From Candidatus Nomurabacteria bacterium GW2011_GWC2_42_20 (GTDB lineage: Bacteria; Patescibacteriota; Minisyncoccia; Phycocordibacterales; UBA1550), in contig LCDG01000005.1 of NCBI GenBank assembly GCA_000998425.1, forward strand, positions 1 to 48,471: a stretch of 48,471 bases of DNA, in the 5' to 3' direction. Made by a program: the position numbers and the translations under genes. The notes beneath the pieces were generated by a model. The model searched no databases. It saw only the letters and a list, made by a program, of their open reading frames with translations, and was not told the DNA's origin. Shown here one piece after another: positions 47,962 through 48,471 of the stretch. Within the stretch, counting starts at the first letter, position 1, and each line of letters starts with the position of its first letter.

Positions 47962-48053
47962 AAAAAACTCCTGTACTCTTTTGGCCAGCGGGTACGAGCT
48001 CCAACAAATGTCTAATATGTGAGTGCAGCCGCTAGCCAGAGGAATACAGGAGT
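47962..48053 (-). promoter_or_regulatory. long structured leader of murB with U-tract
   Basis: On the minus strand ACTCCTGTA pairs with TACAGGAGT and, further in, GGCTAGCGG with CCGCTGGCC. The whole helix is about 27 bp with two C-A mismatches and a 37-nt loop. Six U follow, then 8 nt and the ATG. The only AGGAG ribosome site is buried in the helix. It could be an attenuator, a riboswitch-like element or a MITE. Confidence 0.6.
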
Positions 48054-48194
48054 GCCCTCGGCCCCAATAGTATAAAAGATTTTTCCTAAAAAATCACCCC
48101 TTATTTATACACATCAGCCAAATCATAACAATTCTGTGCTATCGTTTGGAATTGCTACGATGTGGTAAGAAATGATAGTTAAACATATAGAAAC

Positions 48195-48222
48195 AAAAAG
48201 CCCCGCTTTCGCGGGGATTTTT
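48195..48222 (-). terminator. terminator of the TPR gene
   Basis: CCCCGC-TTTC-GCGGGG with flanking AAAAAG and ATTTTT tracts. It is downstream of the partial minus-strand gene at 48345. Confidence 0.8.
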
Positions 48223-48344
48223 GCAGACATTCGTTTGTTGAATTCACACAAAGAAATCTTTACAGATTCCCTCCTGCGCACTCACATAAGATAAGTATAG
48301 CAGATTCAAAGAATAAAGTCAAGCATTTTTACCAAATCTCAAAG

Positions 48345-48471
48345 CTAGTTGGTTGACTGTACCCCCATGATCTTCTCGGCTTCAACTCTCTTGCCGCTCG
48401 CCATCAAGACCTGCGCATAATATTTCTGCGCCATATCATATTTTGGCTCAAGCTCGTATGCTCGCTTAAAT
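48345..48471 (-). CDS. C-terminal end of a TPR-repeat protein (partial)
   Basis: The last 42 codons read FKRAYELEPKYDMAQKYYAQ, then VLMASGKRVEAEKIMG and a short tail before TAG. This is the second helix of one TPR and a whole further TPR-like pair (A-Y-x-L-x-P pattern). The gene continues beyond the window. Confidence 0.7.
   Translation of the reverse strand, partial: FKRAYELEPKYDMAQKYYAQVLMASGKRVEAEKIMGVQSTN

Larger units (their letters stand above)
47955..48344. other. 390-bp gap: murB leader, tRNA-Arg-tail-like word, terminator
   Basis: The region holds the large murB leader hairpin (47962-48053), a weak promoter (TATACT, 48069-48074), a word like the tRNA-Arg tail (48052-48062) and the terminator of the TPR gene (48195-48222). 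The parts 48080-48190 and 48225-48344 show nothing I can name. Confidence 0.55.

Noticed and set aside
47955-48070. SRP RNA or 6S RNA in the murB upstream hairpin
   Set aside because: The conserved SRP core (GGUCAGG, GGAAGGAAGCAGCC-type) is absent, and the helix lacks the 6S central bubble and length.
1-48471. CRISPR array or cas genes
   Set aside because: No set of regularly spaced 20-40-bp identical repeats was seen, and no Cas motif among the proteins. The heptad elements are short phased words, not CRISPR repeats.

Overview
This 48.5 kb window looks like the chromosome of a Patescibacteria/CPR bacterium, probably of the Parcubacteria group. That is an inference from gene content and style: a compact genome of roughly 40-45% GC, very short gene spacing, a split transketolase, a B12-dependent class II ribonucleotide reductase, a short ValS without its C-terminal arm, a DUF5667 exported protein, type IV pilin-like proteins, and many tiny membrane or lysine-rich proteins. 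There is no rRNA, CRISPR array or complete prophage. The RNA genes are four tRNAs (Val, Phe, Arg, Gly) and RNase P RNA.

Layout. 0.1-4.4 kb: tRNA-Val with repeated copies of its own 3' tail, a secreted glycine-zipper protein, a full-length quinol-type nitric oxide reductase (norZ), a membrane protein and a NUDIX hydrolase. 4.4-9.3 kb (+): tsaD, valS, a PrsW-like protease and hsp20. 9.4-12.3 kb: tRNA-Phe, tRNA-Arg and tRNA-Gly with small exported or membrane proteins, a glutaredoxin and an FtsB/DivIC-like protein. 12.4-26.5 kb (-): lepA, murJ, rnpB, a pilin, nrdJ, DUF192, DUF5667, an RRM protein, typA, a coiled-coil lytic transglycosylase and rplY. 26.5-32.8 kb: a sugar-phosphate block of fba, a PfkB-type kinase, tktC/tktN, an rpe homolog, rpiB and gap. 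32.9-35.0 kb: gatB preceded by a hicBA toxin-antitoxin pair, which is bracketed by a second, diverged copy of the gatB 5' end. 35.0-40.0 kb (-): a putative HExxH metallopeptidase, obgE, a MYG1-like DHH protein, DedA, a YvlD/holin-like protein and a 2-hydroxyacid dehydrogenase. 40.0-48.5 kb: a processive GT2 glycosyltransferase with a thioredoxin-like membrane protein, a lysozyme-like protein, a RAYT transposase with REP palindromes, a MazG-like protein, secA, a Lys/Ala-repeat peptide, murB and the end of a TPR protein.

How the genes fit together. The core is translation and tRNA modification (tsaD, valS, gatB, lepA, typA, rplY, obgE, rnpB), envelope growth (murJ, murB, ftsB-like, two murein-active enzymes, secA) and a small non-oxidative pentose-phosphate/lower-glycolysis module suited to converting scavenged sugars or nucleosides. 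norZ is the outlier: an orphan NO reductase with no other respiratory gene in the window.

The non-coding DNA is unusually rich. tRNA 3' tails are copied directly and inverted next to terminators. Three terminators are bracketed by arms of GAAT/ATTC words spaced exactly 7 bp apart. Several strong promoters are followed at once by hairpins with U-tracts before the start codon. Many other genes have a -10 box only 6-14 nt from the ATG, which suggests leaderless transcripts. All functional assignments come from reading motifs by eye; no database search was possible.
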